A DNA stretch of 33,482 nt from an uncultured Propionibacteriaceae bacterium. GTDB taxonomy: Bacteria > Actinomycetota > Actinomycetes > Propionibacteriales > Propionibacteriaceae. The DNA lies in assembly GCA_938012815.1 (NCBI GenBank), contig CALLVV010000014.1, positions 1 to 33,482 on the forward strand, written 5' to 3'. Below are positions 5,769-14,780 of the stretch, in pieces. The notes below the pieces were generated by a model, which was given only the letters and a program-made list of their open reading frames with translations, was not told where the DNA came from and made no database searches. Both the position numbers and the translations under genes were made by a program. The first letter of the stretch is position 1. Each line of letters starts with the position of its first letter.

Positions 5769-8165
5769 ATGTCTGACTCCCTCTTCCCAGATCTTGCCGC
5801 CATTTTCGCGCCCGACGAGGCGGTCGTTGACACATCTTCCCCACGGGGTGCTGCGCGGGCCGTCGACGAGAGGGAACTGCTGGCGGGCCTGAACGAACCT
5901 CAACGAGAGGCCGTGGTCCATGCTGGTTCCCCCGTGCTGGTGGTGGCCGGCGCCGGTTCCGGCAAAACAAGGGTGCTGACCCGGCGCATCGCCCACCTGG
6001 TGGGGATCCGAGGGGTACACCCCGGCGCCGTGCTGGCCATCACCTTCACCAACAAGGCTGCCGCCGAGATGCGGGAGCGGGTGGCCGACCTGGTCGGGAA
6101 CCGGGCGAAGCTGATGTGGGTCTCCACCTTCCACTCGGCCTGTGTGCGTATCCTGCGTTCCGAGATCGACCGGTTCGGCATCGCAAGATCCTTCTCCATC
6201 TACGACGACACCGATGCGAAACGTCTGGTGTCGCTGGTGATGCGGAACCAGGAACTCGATCCGAAACGATTCCCGGTGCGCGCCGTGATGAGCGCCATCA
6301 GCGGCTGGAAGAATGATCTGGTGGACTTCGAGACCGCGAAGGAACAGGCTGCTGGTCCGGTTGAGAAGGCCAACGCCGAGGTCTATGAGGACTACCAGGC
6401 GCGGTTGCGTGCCGCCAACGCCCTCGACTTCGACGACCTGATCATGACCACAGTGAACCTGTTCCAGGCGTTCCCCGAGATTCGTGAGAAGTACCGCCGC
6501 AGGTTCCGTCACGTGCTGGTGGACGAATACCAGGACACCAACCACGCCCAGTACGCGCTGATCCGTGAACTCTGCGGACACACCATCCCGTCGGACACGG
6601 GAGCTTTGACGGTGGAGCCGGCCGAGTTGATGGTGGTGGGCGACTCGGACCAGTCCATCTACGCCTTCCGGGGGGCAACGATTCGCAACATCCTCGACTT
6701 CGAGAACGACTTCCCGGGCGCCAGGACGATCGTGCTGGACCAGAACTATCGTTCCACCAACACCGTGCTCCAGGCCGCGAACGCCGTGATAGCCAGAAAC
6801 CGAGGGCGCCGCGACAAGGCATTGTGGAGCGACCTGGGGGAGGGGGCCCCGATCGTTGGGTGGGTGGCCGACACCGAACACGACGAGGCGCAGTTCGTGG
6901 CGGGGGAGATCGACCGGCTCGTCGACGAGGGTCGTGCCCGCTATGGCGATGTCGCGGTGTTCTACCGCACCAATGCCCAGTCCCGGGCGCTTGAGGAGGT
7001 GTTCATCCGTGTGGGGATGCCCTACCGGGTGGTCGGCGGTGTGCGGTTCTACGAGCGCAGGGAGATCCGAGACGCCATCGCCTACCTCCGAGCCATCGCC
7101 AACCCCGCCGACGACGTATCGGTGCGGCGAATCCTCAACGTTCCAAAACGCGGCATCGGCAACCGGACGGAGGCTGCGGTCTCGGCGCTGGCCAGTGCGG
7201 AACGCATCTGCTTCTTCGACGCGCTCTCACGCAGTGAGGACGTGCCGGGCCTGGCGACCCGGTCGGTGAAACAGATTCGTGGTTTCGTGGACCTGATCGA
7301 ACGGCACCGTGTGAAAATGGCCCAGGGTGATCCCGCCGACGAAATCCTCACCTCGGTGCTCACTGATTCCGGGTACCTCACGGAACTGCAGAACTCCACC
7401 GATCCCCAGGACGAAACGCGCCTGGAGAACCTGGAGGAACTGGTGAACGTGGCGGCGGAGTTCGTCGCCGCCGCGAACTCCGTCGATCTCGACGAGGACA
7501 ACGAATCCGGGCTGGCGGCGGGAATGCCCGAACCTGATGCCTCGCTGCCCGCCTTCCTGGAGCGGATCGCCCTGGTGGCGGACTCCGACCAGGTGCCGGA
7601 CGGGGAGGAGGGGCAGGGAGTGGTGACCCTCATGACTCTGCACACCGCGAAGGGCCTGGAGTTCGACACCGTGTTCCTCACCGGCATGGAGGATGGCGTC
7701 TTTCCCCATCTGCGTGCCATGGAGTCGCAGGACGAGCTGGAAGAGGAACGCCGGCTGGCCTACGTCGGCATCACGCGGGCCCGCACACTGTTGCACCTGT
7801 CTCGTTCCACGGTGCGGGTCACCTTCGGGCAACCGAGCTACAACCCGCCCTCCCGTTTCCTGGAGGAGATTCCGGCAGGGCTGATGGACTGGCGTCGTCT
7901 CGGTGAGACCCCGACCACGTGGGCTGCCAGTGATGCGGAACGCAGGTCACGGACCAGAGAAGCAATGAGTTTCGGAACCGGGGGCGGGAAACGCCCTGCG
8001 GTCAGCGACCTGGCCGTCGGGGACCGTGTGGCCCACACCGCTTTCGGGCTCGGAACGGTGATGGCCGTCCACGGGACCGGTCCGAAGCAACAGGTGGACG
8101 TGGATTTCGGGTCGGCGGGGAAGAAACGTCTCGCCATCAGTCACGCGCCCATGGAGAAACTGTAG
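5769..8165 (+). CDS. pcrA: UvrD/PcrA-type ATP-dependent DNA helicase
   Basis: This 798-residue superfamily 1 helicase unwinds DNA 3' to 5' in repair and in clearing proteins from DNA. Motifs are in order: the Q motif region LNEPQREAV (about 41-49), Walker A GAGSGKT (61-67), TFTNKAAAEM, Walker B VDEYQDTN, GDSDQSIYAFRGA, LDQNYRST, VTLMTLHTAKGLEF and AYVGITRAR. The C-terminal tail from about 740 (VGDRVAHTAFGLGTV) is the Tudor-like domain seen in PcrA that contacts RNA polymerase. Length and motifs are complete. In mycobacteria the uvrD1 homologue lies beside a convergent M23 peptidase gene, as here, which supports orthology. A hairpin terminator follows the stop. Confidence 0.97.
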   Translation: MSDSLFPDLAAIFAPDEAVVDTSSPRGAARAVDERELLAGLNEPQREAVVHAGSPVLVVAGAGSGKTRVLTRRIAHLVGIRGVHPGAVLAITFTNKAAAEMRERVADLVGNRAKLMWVSTFHSACVRILRSEIDRFGIARSFSIYDDTDAKRLVSLVMRNQELDPKRFPVRAVMSAISGWKNDLVDFETAKEQAAGPVEKANAEVYEDYQARLRAANALDFDDLIMTTVNLFQAFPEIREKYRRRFRHVLVDEYQDTNHAQYALIRELCGHTIPSDTGALTVEPAELMVVGDSDQSIYAFRGATIRNILDFENDFPGARTIVLDQNYRSTNTVLQAANAVIARNRGRRDKALWSDLGEGAPIVGWVADTEHDEAQFVAGEIDRLVDEGRARYGDVAVFYRTNAQSRALEEVFIRVGMPYRVVGGVRFYERREIRDAIAYLRAIANPADDVSVRRILNVPKRGIGNRTEAAVSALASAERICFFDALSRSEDVPGLATRSVKQIRGFVDLIERHRVKMAQGDPADEILTSVLTDSGYLTELQNSTDPQDETRLENLEELVNVAAEFVAAANSVDLDEDNESGLAAGMPEPDASLPAFLERIALVADSDQVPDGEEGQGVVTLMTLHTAKGLEFDTVFLTGMEDGVFPHLRAMESQDELEEERRLAYVGITRARTLLHLSRSTVRVTFGQPSYNPPSRFLEEIPAGLMDWRRLGETPTTWAASDAERRSRTREAMSFGTGGGKRPAVSDLAVGDRVAHTAFGLGTVMAVHGTGPKQQVDVDFGSAGKKRLAISHAPMEKL

Positions 8166-8177
8166 GAACTCGAACAA

Positions 8178-8207
8178 CGGGGTTCCGGGCGGATGCGCGG
8201 AACCCCG
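8178..8207. terminator. Bidirectional hairpin between pcrA and M23 gene
   Basis: CGGGGTTCCG (8178-8187) pairs perfectly with CGGAACCCCG (8198-8207) across a 10-base loop. It lies between two converging stop codons. No T-run follows on either strand, so termination efficiency is uncertain. Confidence 0.65.
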
Positions 8208-8232
8208 TGAACCGAGAAGGAGCTCAGAACCG

Positions 8233-9306
8233 TCAGCGGATGGTGACGCCTTGGCTGCGAAGAAACTCCATGGGATCGGTGGCCTTGTAGACGTCACCGG
8301 GGGTGGTACCTGCCGGGTAGTACTCGAAGTGCAGGTGTGGGCCGAAGCTGCGGCCTGTCACCCCGACATACCCGATCAGATCGCCGGCCTTGACCGCCTG
8401 CCCTGGTTTCACCACGACCTGCGATTGGTGCGCATACAGGGTCATGCCACCGTTCAGGTGCATGATCACCACGTTGTTGCCCGCCCAAGAAGCAGCGGTG
8501 GGGCTCAGCACGATTCCGGACGCAGCGGCATAGATGGGGGTTCCCACCGGTGCCGGGAAGTCCTGTCCCGTGTGGTATCGGGCCCAGGCGCCGGTTTGTC
8601 CGAAGGTGGAGCCGATGGAGTAGTTCTCCTTGAGCGGCAAGGACCCGCCGCTGGCGGAAGCGGCCGCCAGATCCTCGGGGGAGATCTGAGAGGTGTCGAC
8701 ACCGGCCTTCTTGAGCGAGTCGCGAGCAGCGCCGAGACGCTCCTCGGCCGCTTTCTTCTCGGCTTCGAGTTTCTCCGCCTGCGCTGCCACGAGCTTGAGG
8801 TCGGCCTCCATCAGTTGTTCGCGTTCAGTGGCGGTCTCGTCCGCGCTGGTCTCCAGGGCGCTGTCCCGGGAGGATTTGAGGGAGGCGTCGTGTTCTTTGG
8901 CATTCTCATCGGCCACCGCGGAGTCCAGGTTGCCTCGAACCCCGGAGCGGGAAGAGTCACCCGAGTGACCGAAACCCTGCTCCACCGCTTGGGCGGCGGC
9001 CTCCGGGACGGCGGCATCGCTGGCCACCTGATCGGACACGGCCTCGCTCCCGGAGGTCCGGGAATACCAGGCCCAGGTGAACAGGGTTCCGACTGCCAGC
9101 AAACCGGCCAGACCGGAAGCGATCGAGACTCGCCCGAGACGTCGGCGTCGTCTCGAGGGAGGAGTTGTGGAAGCTTCCACGACCTCGTTCAGATCGGATT
9201 CCTCGTCAGGGAGGAGGTCGGAACAGTCGACCTCGACCATGGCCCGTTTCGGGGCGGTGGTCTTTTCCGTGTGATTCAAGGCAGTTCTCCGCATCTTGAT
9301 GGTCAT
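8233..9306 (-). CDS. M23-family murein endopeptidase, membrane anchored
   Basis: This 357-residue protein has a basic cytoplasmic N-terminus, one membrane helix (about 60-81) and an extracytoplasmic part. A Lys/Glu/Ala-rich coiled coil (about 140-202) is followed by a C-terminal peptidase M23 (LytM) domain from about 225. Zinc ligands fit H245 and D249 in YHTGQDFPAP and H326 in GPHLHFE; H293 in YAHQS and H324 are the expected catalytic histidines. All are present, so it is probably an active peptidoglycan hydrolase, unlike degenerate EnvC-type activators. A second in-frame ATG lies four codons downstream. It has a good upstream promoter (-35 TTGAGA, -10 TAAGGT). The position next to pcrA is conserved in other actinobacteria, from memory. 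Confidence 0.92.
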   Translation of the reverse strand: MTIKMRRTALNHTEKTTAPKRAMVEVDCSDLLPDEESDLNEVVEASTTPPSRRRRRLGRVSIASGLAGLLAVGTLFTWAWYSRTSGSEAVSDQVASDAAVPEAAAQAVEQGFGHSGDSSRSGVRGNLDSAVADENAKEHDASLKSSRDSALETSADETATEREQLMEADLKLVAAQAEKLEAEKKAAEERLGAARDSLKKAGVDTSQISPEDLAAASASGGSLPLKENYSIGSTFGQTGAWARYHTGQDFPAPVGTPIYAAASGIVLSPTAASWAGNNVVIMHLNGGMTLYAHQSQVVVKPGQAVKAGDLIGYVGVTGRSFGPHLHFEYYPAGTTPGDVYKATDPMEFLRSQGVTIR

Positions 9307-9315
9307 CCAACGGGA

Positions 9316-9343
9316 ACCTTAGCAATTCTCAGTAAGCTCTCAA
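9316..9343 (-). promoter_or_regulatory. Promoter of the M23 peptidase gene
   Basis: Reading the minus strand, TTGAGA (9343-9338) is separated by 16 bases from TAAGGT (9321-9316). The first base of the ATG at 9306 lies about nine bases past the -10, so the transcript would have a leader of at most a few bases. The hexamers are seen; use as a promoter is inferred. Confidence 0.55.
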
Positions 9344-9570
9344 AATTAGGGATTCGGTCCGGTTGATTCCTGACCCAATCGGGCACTCGGCCAGTGCAAA
9401 CCCTGACCCTCGGGAGACTCCGTGGACGGCTTCCGTGAGATTCTGCGGGGCCGGCTGCGAAGTGTCGCAAAACGAAGTTCCGCGGATGCGCTGATCGTCC
9501 TGGTGACTGGGAATGTGGGTTGCGGTATCCCTGGCGAGCGCGATTCGACGTATCGCAGGGTGTACGGGCC

Positions 9571-11409
9571 CTAGCCCTGTGCAGTGCGCTGGCCGACCCT
9601 GACGGCCAAGGTCTTGAGCTGATCCTCACTGAACTTGCTTTCCCCGACGCCGGTGAACAGCAGATAGCTGACGGCTGCCCCGGATCTGGCGACTATCAAC
9701 TGGTATGGCCTTTGAGAGCCGTCGTCGGAGACCTGCTGCTTGATGTCGAAAAGCCGAGCCGTCACTGCTGGACCATCGCTACCGTCGGTGGTCACGGGGC
9801 TCAGTTCCGTGACCTTTGCGGCCGCGACCCTCTTGGCGCAGGAGGCCAGATTCTCCGAGATCAGATCCCCGAAGGTGGTGGCGGCGGTTGCATCGGCGAA
9901 GGCGAAACGGTACTGGGTGATGCCGAAAACCTTGAAGGTCTCGTCGGAGGAGCCGACTGTGTAGGAGCGTTGCTTGCGGTCGGTGGGTCCCTGCTCGCTG
10001 GTCAGGTTCACACCCTCACATCCCATACCGGAGGACTCCACCTCTTTCAGGCTGCCCCCGCTCCAGGCCAGGTGTCCCGGGGCGATGATCGGGATGTCGT
10101 TCGGGATCAGCCAGCCCTGTGGGTTGGCGGCGGGTGGGGCCGCCGGGGCGACCGCGGGAGTGGTGGGACAGGTGCCGGCCGCGGTTTGACAGGTCTCGGT
10201 CAGGGAGCGTCGCAGGGCGTTCGCCGCACTCATTGGATCGACGGTGTCGTTGTTCCGGGCCACGTCGAGCAGGCTGATCACCTTGCCGGTGCGCACCAGG
10301 AGAATCGTGTGATGCTGGGCGATGTCCTCCTGGACGACGCTCATCTGCAGCACCTCGTCGCCGAGCTGGGTAACGGCGGAGGAGCCCGTGATCAAGGCAG
10401 GAATCGCGGAACAGGACGCCAGGGACGTGGCGCGCTGCTCGTAGATCTTCTTGGCGGTCTCCTCGTTGGCGTAAGCGTCGACCTGGTGTATCAGGGCCAG
10501 CTTGTCCTCCTGCTGTGTCCCGATTGCGCGCTGAAGAGTAGCCGTCGTGTTGATCTCTGCCGGGTCGGAGTCCAGGCAGTTCACCTTGCGAAGCGTCTCC
10601 TTGCCCTTCTCCGTGATGGTCTGGGTGACGCTCCAGCTGGCGGCCGGTTCGATGAGGGCCGCATCAGAGATGTCGAGAAGCGAGGTGTCCGCGAGACTGA
10701 CCGGTTCGCTGGCGACCTCCGAGGTACTCGGATTGGCGCTGTCGGCAGCACTCGGACCCGCCAGTCGGGAGAACATGAAGATCCCGCTCGCTATCAGGAC
10801 CGCCGCTGCGACTGCCGCCACCACCCACGTGGTGAGCATCCGCCTGTGAAGTGAGATCCAGCCTGTTACGGTCGCGGATTTCTCGCGCCGCTCCCAACGG
10901 GAATCCTCCTCCGGCCGGAAATCATTGGGTTCCGGCTCGGCGGCCCGAGCAGGAGAACGATGCGCTGCTGCTCGGGGCTGATGGGTTTCTCGGGCCGGTC
11001 GGGAGGGCTGTTCGGGCCAGCCGGCCCAGGAGGAGACCGGCTGCTGGGCCTGGCGCTGGGGGCCCACTCTCGGTGGTGAGGAGGGGGAAATCGCGGCGTG
11101 AACGGCGGTTTCGGATCCGGAGTCATGATCCGCCGGGGTGGTCTCGTCATTGAGGCCATCCCATCTCATGGCTCTCCTGCCGGCCCCGGAGCCCGGTACG
11201 GCCCGTCGCTCCGTGCCGGGGAGGACCGGGGCCGGGACTACGGTTTCCTGAAAGGAGGAAGGGGGGCGGGTGAACGGCGAGTCGATGTCATCGGCGGCGC
11301 CGCGTCGGGCCCGGCCTGCGTGCCCACTGCGTGTATCGTCGACGCCGTCCGGCTGGGCGTCGTCCGCCGAGAATGCCCTGCGGGGACGCTGCTTGCCGGA
11401 GTCAGTCAT
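9571..11409 (-). CDS. Membrane protein with two tandem PknH-like sensor domains
   Basis: This 612-residue protein begins with about 185 residues of proline/arginine-rich, low-complexity cytoplasmic sequence. One membrane helix (about 191-214) follows, then an extracytoplasmic part built of two similar domains. Each contains a cysteine near its start (VNCLDSD; GMGCEGVN) and an LASC motif near its middle (LASCSAIP; LASCAKRV). That two-cysteine layout resembles the PknH extracellular sensor domain of mycobacterial Ser/Thr kinases. No kinase domain is present. The start is the ATG at 11409, preceded by GGAGGTGAAC; an upstream in-frame extension is less likely. It is divergent from the DUF6350 gene. 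The ligand and function are unknown; sensing or scaffolding at the envelope is an inference. Confidence 0.8.
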   Translation of the reverse strand: MTDSGKQRPRRAFSADDAQPDGVDDTRSGHAGRARRGAADDIDSPFTRPPSSFQETVVPAPVLPGTERRAVPGSGAGRRAMRWDGLNDETTPADHDSGSETAVHAAISPSSPPRVGPQRQAQQPVSSWAGWPEQPSRPARETHQPRAAAHRSPARAAEPEPNDFRPEEDSRWERREKSATVTGWISLHRRMLTTWVVAAVAAAVLIASGIFMFSRLAGPSAADSANPSTSEVASEPVSLADTSLLDISDAALIEPAASWSVTQTITEKGKETLRKVNCLDSDPAEINTTATLQRAIGTQQEDKLALIHQVDAYANEETAKKIYEQRATSLASCSAIPALITGSSAVTQLGDEVLQMSVVQEDIAQHHTILLVRTGKVISLLDVARNNDTVDPMSAANALRRSLTETCQTAAGTCPTTPAVAPAAPPAANPQGWLIPNDIPIIAPGHLAWSGGSLKEVESSGMGCEGVNLTSEQGPTDRKQRSYTVGSSDETFKVFGITQYRFAFADATAATTFGDLISENLASCAKRVAAAKVTELSPVTTDGSDGPAVTARLFDIKQQVSDDGSQRPYQLIVARSGAAVSYLLFTGVGESKFSEDQLKTLAVRVGQRTAQG

Positions 11410-11512
11410 GTTCACCTCCACGCGGACGACGAAACCGCCTTCCGGGCGGCATCTCACTGGTACAGGTTACCCATGACTTCGGTGATCTGCTGGATCGAGG
11501 AAGGAGGCTGGT

Positions 11513-12796
11513 GTGGCGGAACGCGGTTCCCGGCATCGGATGATAGCCGTGGATGTGGATGAGGCCGCCCGTGTAGCGATGCCCCAGGTGACCATCCCGT
11601 GGTTCATATTGGCCCCTCTGGGAGCGCTCGCGATGGTGGCCGGAGGGTGGCTTCTGATGGCGGGCCCTGCGGCGCTGGGGTGGTTGACCTCCCCGAACTC
11701 GCAGCTGCCCGATGCGCTCGGGCTGGCATCTCGCATTTTGCTGCTCGCCAACGGGGCGGCGACCATGATCGGGGGGCAGCTGGTGAGCATTGCGCCGCTC
11801 GGGTTGAGCCTGGTCCTGCTGCTGCTTGGGATTCCCGTCTCCGGGTTGGCGGCCCGCTCCGCCCTCGACGAGACCGCCGATCTGCGGGGACTGGTGCTGA
11901 AGATTGGTGGCACCTACGCGGGCACCTATGCCATTTCCGTCACCCTGATCGCATTCATCGTTCCGGAGACCTCGGTGATCCGCACCCTGCTGGGAAGCCT
12001 CCTGATCGGTGTCACCTCCGGATTCTGGGGTGCCGCGCGTGCCATCGGGTACGACCTCGGTGAGCAGTGGCCCGCGAGGTTGCGTCCGCTGCCCCGGGCG
12101 GTCGGGGTGGCCACCCTCACCGGAGTGGGAACCGGAGCCGCGCTCCTGACGGTTGTGCTCTTCCTGGGACGCGACCGCATCGCCAGTATTGCCGACGGAC
12201 TTGGTGGCGACGTCACGGCGGGGATCCTGCTTGTCGTCACGCAGCTGATCTGGCTCCCGAACCTGGTCATCTGGGCCATGGCCTGGACGCTGGGAGCGGG
12301 AGTCACCCTGGGAGAGGGGACGCTGCTCAACATGAACGGCACGAGCCTCGGATTCCTGCCATCCATCCCGGTGCTCGGCGCGGTCCCCGAACAGGGCCCG
12401 GTGCCGGACCTGGCCTGGCTGTGGCTGCTGGGCGGAGCAGTCGCGGGTGTGCTGGCGGGGCTCATCGTCACGCTGAAGCGCACCTCCGAGCGGTTCTACG
12501 AAACCGCGCTCGCCGGGGGTCTGGCCGGGATCGCCGCAGGGGCCCTGCTGTTCCTGCTGGCCTGGTTCTCATCGGGTGGCTTGGGGACGCAGCGTCTCTC
12601 CCGCATGGGGGTCGGCCTCGACAGCCTGGCGATAACTGCGCCCTGCATCCTGGGGCTGGCCGGGTTGGTGACGGGTCTCGTGGTGGGACTCGTCAGGCGA
12701 GAGTGGCCGACGTGGCGGAGGGGTGATCCCGAAGCCGAGGAGGAGACTGCCGAGCAGCGGCGCGGGAAAGACGCCGGGGTGTCGGGGAACAGCTGA
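11513..12796 (+). CDS. DUF6350-family polytopic membrane protein
   Basis: This 427-residue protein has about ten hydrophobic helices from residue 27 to about 392 and a charged C-terminal tail rich in E, R and K. It matches the actinobacterial DUF6350 family, which lies upstream of purN-purH in many members (for example Rv0955 in Mycobacterium tuberculosis). No enzymatic motif is evident, and the family's role is not established. The start is GTG at 11513, with AAGGAGG five bases upstream, which decides it over the overlapping GTG at 11511. In this window a radical SAM gene on the opposite strand separates it from purN. Confidence 0.85.
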   Translation: MAERGSRHRMIAVDVDEAARVAMPQVTIPWFILAPLGALAMVAGGWLLMAGPAALGWLTSPNSQLPDALGLASRILLLANGAATMIGGQLVSIAPLGLSLVLLLLGIPVSGLAARSALDETADLRGLVLKIGGTYAGTYAISVTLIAFIVPETSVIRTLLGSLLIGVTSGFWGAARAIGYDLGEQWPARLRPLPRAVGVATLTGVGTGAALLTVVLFLGRDRIASIADGLGGDVTAGILLVVTQLIWLPNLVIWAMAWTLGAGVTLGEGTLLNMNGTSLGFLPSIPVLGAVPEQGPVPDLAWLWLLGGAVAGVLAGLIVTLKRTSERFYETALAGGLAGIAAGALLFLLAWFSSGGLGTQRLSRMGVGLDSLAITAPCILGLAGLVTGLVVGLVRREWPTWRRGDPEAEEETAEQRRGKDAGVSGNS

Positions 12797-12829
12797 TCGG
12801 TCGTGATGCTCTCACCGGTGGCAAAAGCC

Positions 12830-14018
12830 TCAAGACATTGTCCGGGGCATTCTTGTCGGCAGCGGTTTCGGGGAGCGGTGTGGCTCGTGAGCGCAGAAGG
12901 GTTCCTCCGCCAGGTAGTCGCCCGTCATTGCGTAGGCGCGGGCACGTGAGCCACCGCAGAAGGAACGGTATGAGCAGATGCCGCACTTGCCCTTGAGCCG
13001 GCTGCGGTCGCGCAGCGTCGTGAACAGTGGGGAGTGACGGTAGACGTCCTCAATGTTGTCGGTTCGGACGTTGCCTGCCTTGATGGGCAGGAAACCCGAT
13101 GGATAGATGTCTCCGACGTGGGAGATGAACATGAAACCGTCGCCGTCGTTGACGTTGCGGGCGCGGCCGATGCCGTCCTGCTGCGAGTAGTGCATCCCGG
13201 AGGTCAGCACGTCCAGGTCGGTGTCCGTCCCGGCCCGTGCCTCGGCGCGTTTGCGCTGCATGACGACCCGCGAATACTGGGGAGCAGCGGTCGCCTTGAT
13301 GTCGAAGGAAGCGGTCCTGGACAAGTCGTAGAGCTGGTTGAAAACGGCCTCGAATCCCTCGGCAGAGGCGACGTCCTCCTTCCTGGCGTCCCATCGGGAC
13401 CAGGAAGAAAACCTCCCAGAAGACGATTCCCAGCTCCCTCATGAGCCGGCACATGGCCTCCATGTCGTCGAGGTTGGCCTTGCGGACCACCGTGTTCACC
13501 TGGGTGGTCAGGCCGATCTCCTGGGCCTCGCGGAGGATGCGCAGGCCGTGCGCGAAACTGCCATTCACGCGGCGGAACTCGTCGTGGATGGTCGCGTTCG
13601 AGCCGTCGAGACTGACCGCCAGCCGGCTCAGGCCCGCGTCCTTGAGTGCCTGGAGCTGCTCGCGCGAGGCGAGCGACGTGGTGGCGGGGGTGATGGCCAT
13701 GCGTAGTCCGATGTCGGCGCCGTGCCGCACCAGGTCGATGATGTCCGGGCGTTTGAAAGCGTCCCCGCCGGAGAAGACGAACACCACGCGCCCGAACCTC
13801 CGTACGTCGTCGAGGAGCTTCATCCCCTCCGCCGTGGTCAGTTCGTTCGGGTTTCGCAACGGTTGCGCGGAGGCGCGGCAGTGGCGGCAGGCCAGGTCGC
13901 AGGCCTGGGTGGTCTCCCAGATCACGATGAACGGGGCCCGGTCGAAGTCCAGGTTCGGGCGGGCACCGAAGGGTTTCCCGTGCGGATGACCTGTCCGGTG
14001 CGAATGGGGATGCGACAT
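12830..14018 (-). pseudogene. Radical SAM/SPASM protein, interrupted by a frameshift
   Basis: The N-terminal part (14018 to about 13386) carries the radical SAM cluster motif with C40, C44 and C47 (CDLACRHC), a FSGGDAFKRPD motif and SLDGSN. After VFFLVPMGR the frame is lost. The other frame continues with KEDVASAEGFEAVFNQLYDL and ends with a SPASM-type cysteine region, CGICSYRSFCGGSRARAYAM then FCAHEP. Dropping one base of the GG pair at 13385-13386 restores a 395-residue protein similar to AhbD-like radical SAM/SPASM proteins. The leader begins with a histidine-rich stretch (HPHSHRTGHPHG). This is either a recent mutation or a sequencing error; both halves otherwise look intact. The substrate is unknown. 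The gene lies antisense between DUF6350 and purN, with a possible TAGCGT -10 just before its ATG. Confidence 0.85.
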
Positions 14019-14192
14019 GTCTCGACGCTAGCGCTCCGGCGAACGACAGAACTTGCGAGGGGGAGTGTCGCCAAGTGGGTTTTGAGGCGATGATGTCGTT
14101 TCCCCGGGTCGCGGGAGGTTTTCGTTTCTCGGCCCACGGACGCTGCTGCTCCCGGAGGCCGGGTCTCTCGGGCGGGAGAGGGCAACTGGCGA

Positions 14193-14198
14193 TACGGT
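14193..14198 (+). promoter_or_regulatory. Putative -10 element, leaderless purN transcript
   Basis: TACGGT ends seven bases before the GTG of purN, and there is no ribosome binding site. That spacing fits a transcript starting at or next to the start codon, as is common in actinobacteria. No strong -35 was found. Confidence 0.4.
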
Positions 14199-14204
14199 TG
14201 TGCG

Positions 14205-14780
14205 GTGACGACTCGCGTGGTGGTGCTGGTTTCCGGGTCGGGGACCCTGCTGCAGGCTCTTCTCGACGCCGTTTCGGCGGGGGAGGTGGATGCCCGGGTC
14301 GTGGCGGTGGTCTCCGACCAGCCCGCCGCCCACGCCCTGGAGCGGGCCCGCGCCGCGGGGGTGCCCGCCGTCGCCCATCCCTACGCAAAGGGATCGGACC
14401 GCGACGTGTGGGATGCCGAACTGACCGGGATCGTCGCCGGCTTCGAGCCGGACCTGGTGGCCTCGGCGGGGTTCATGAAGCTGCTGGGGCCCAGTTTCCT
14501 CGCCCGTTTCGGGGGACGCACCATCAACACCCATCCCGCGTTGCTGCCCAGTTTCCCCGGTATGCACGGGCCGAGGGACGCCCTGAACCACGGGGTGAAG
14601 GTCTCCGGCGCCACGGTCTTCCTCGTCGACTCCGGGGTGGACACCGGTAGGATCCTGGCCCAGGGGGCTGTCGAGGTGTTGCCCGACGACACCGTCGAAA
14701 CCCTTCACGAACGCATCAAGGTGGTGGAACGCCGCCTGCTGGTGGAGACCGTGCGTGCCTGGAACGAAGGAGAGAAATGA
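14205..14780 (+). CDS. purN: Phosphoribosylglycinamide formyltransferase
   Basis: This 191-residue enzyme transfers a formyl group from 10-formyl-tetrahydrofolate to GAR, the third step of purine synthesis. The nucleotide-binding N-terminus reads VVLVSGSGTLLQALLDA. The active-site block is INTHPALLPSFPGMHG with the catalytic Asn-His pair, and SGATVFLVDSGVDTG carries the conserved aspartate. Length is normal. GTG at 14205 is chosen because the glycine-rich strand starts four codons later. Its stop overlaps the purH start by four bases (ATGA), so the two are co-translated. Formyl-folate supply is encoded just downstream by folD. Confidence 0.97.
   Translation: MTTRVVVLVSGSGTLLQALLDAVSAGEVDARVVAVVSDQPAAHALERARAAGVPAVAHPYAKGSDRDVWDAELTGIVAGFEPDLVASAGFMKLLGPSFLARFGGRTINTHPALLPSFPGMHGPRDALNHGVKVSGATVFLVDSGVDTGRILAQGAVEVLPDDTVETLHERIKVVERRLLVETVRAWNEGEK

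Noticed and set aside
5739..6881. Long minus-strand open frame continuing upstream of the cardiolipin synthase gene
   Set aside because: It runs antisense through pcrA, has no domain, and the hydrophobic anchor of the synthase defines a start at 5738. It is a GC-bias shadow.
9520..10854. 444-codon plus-strand open frame opposite the PknH-like sensor gene
   Set aside because: No domain and shadow-like composition; the minus-strand protein has a membrane helix and paired sensor domains.
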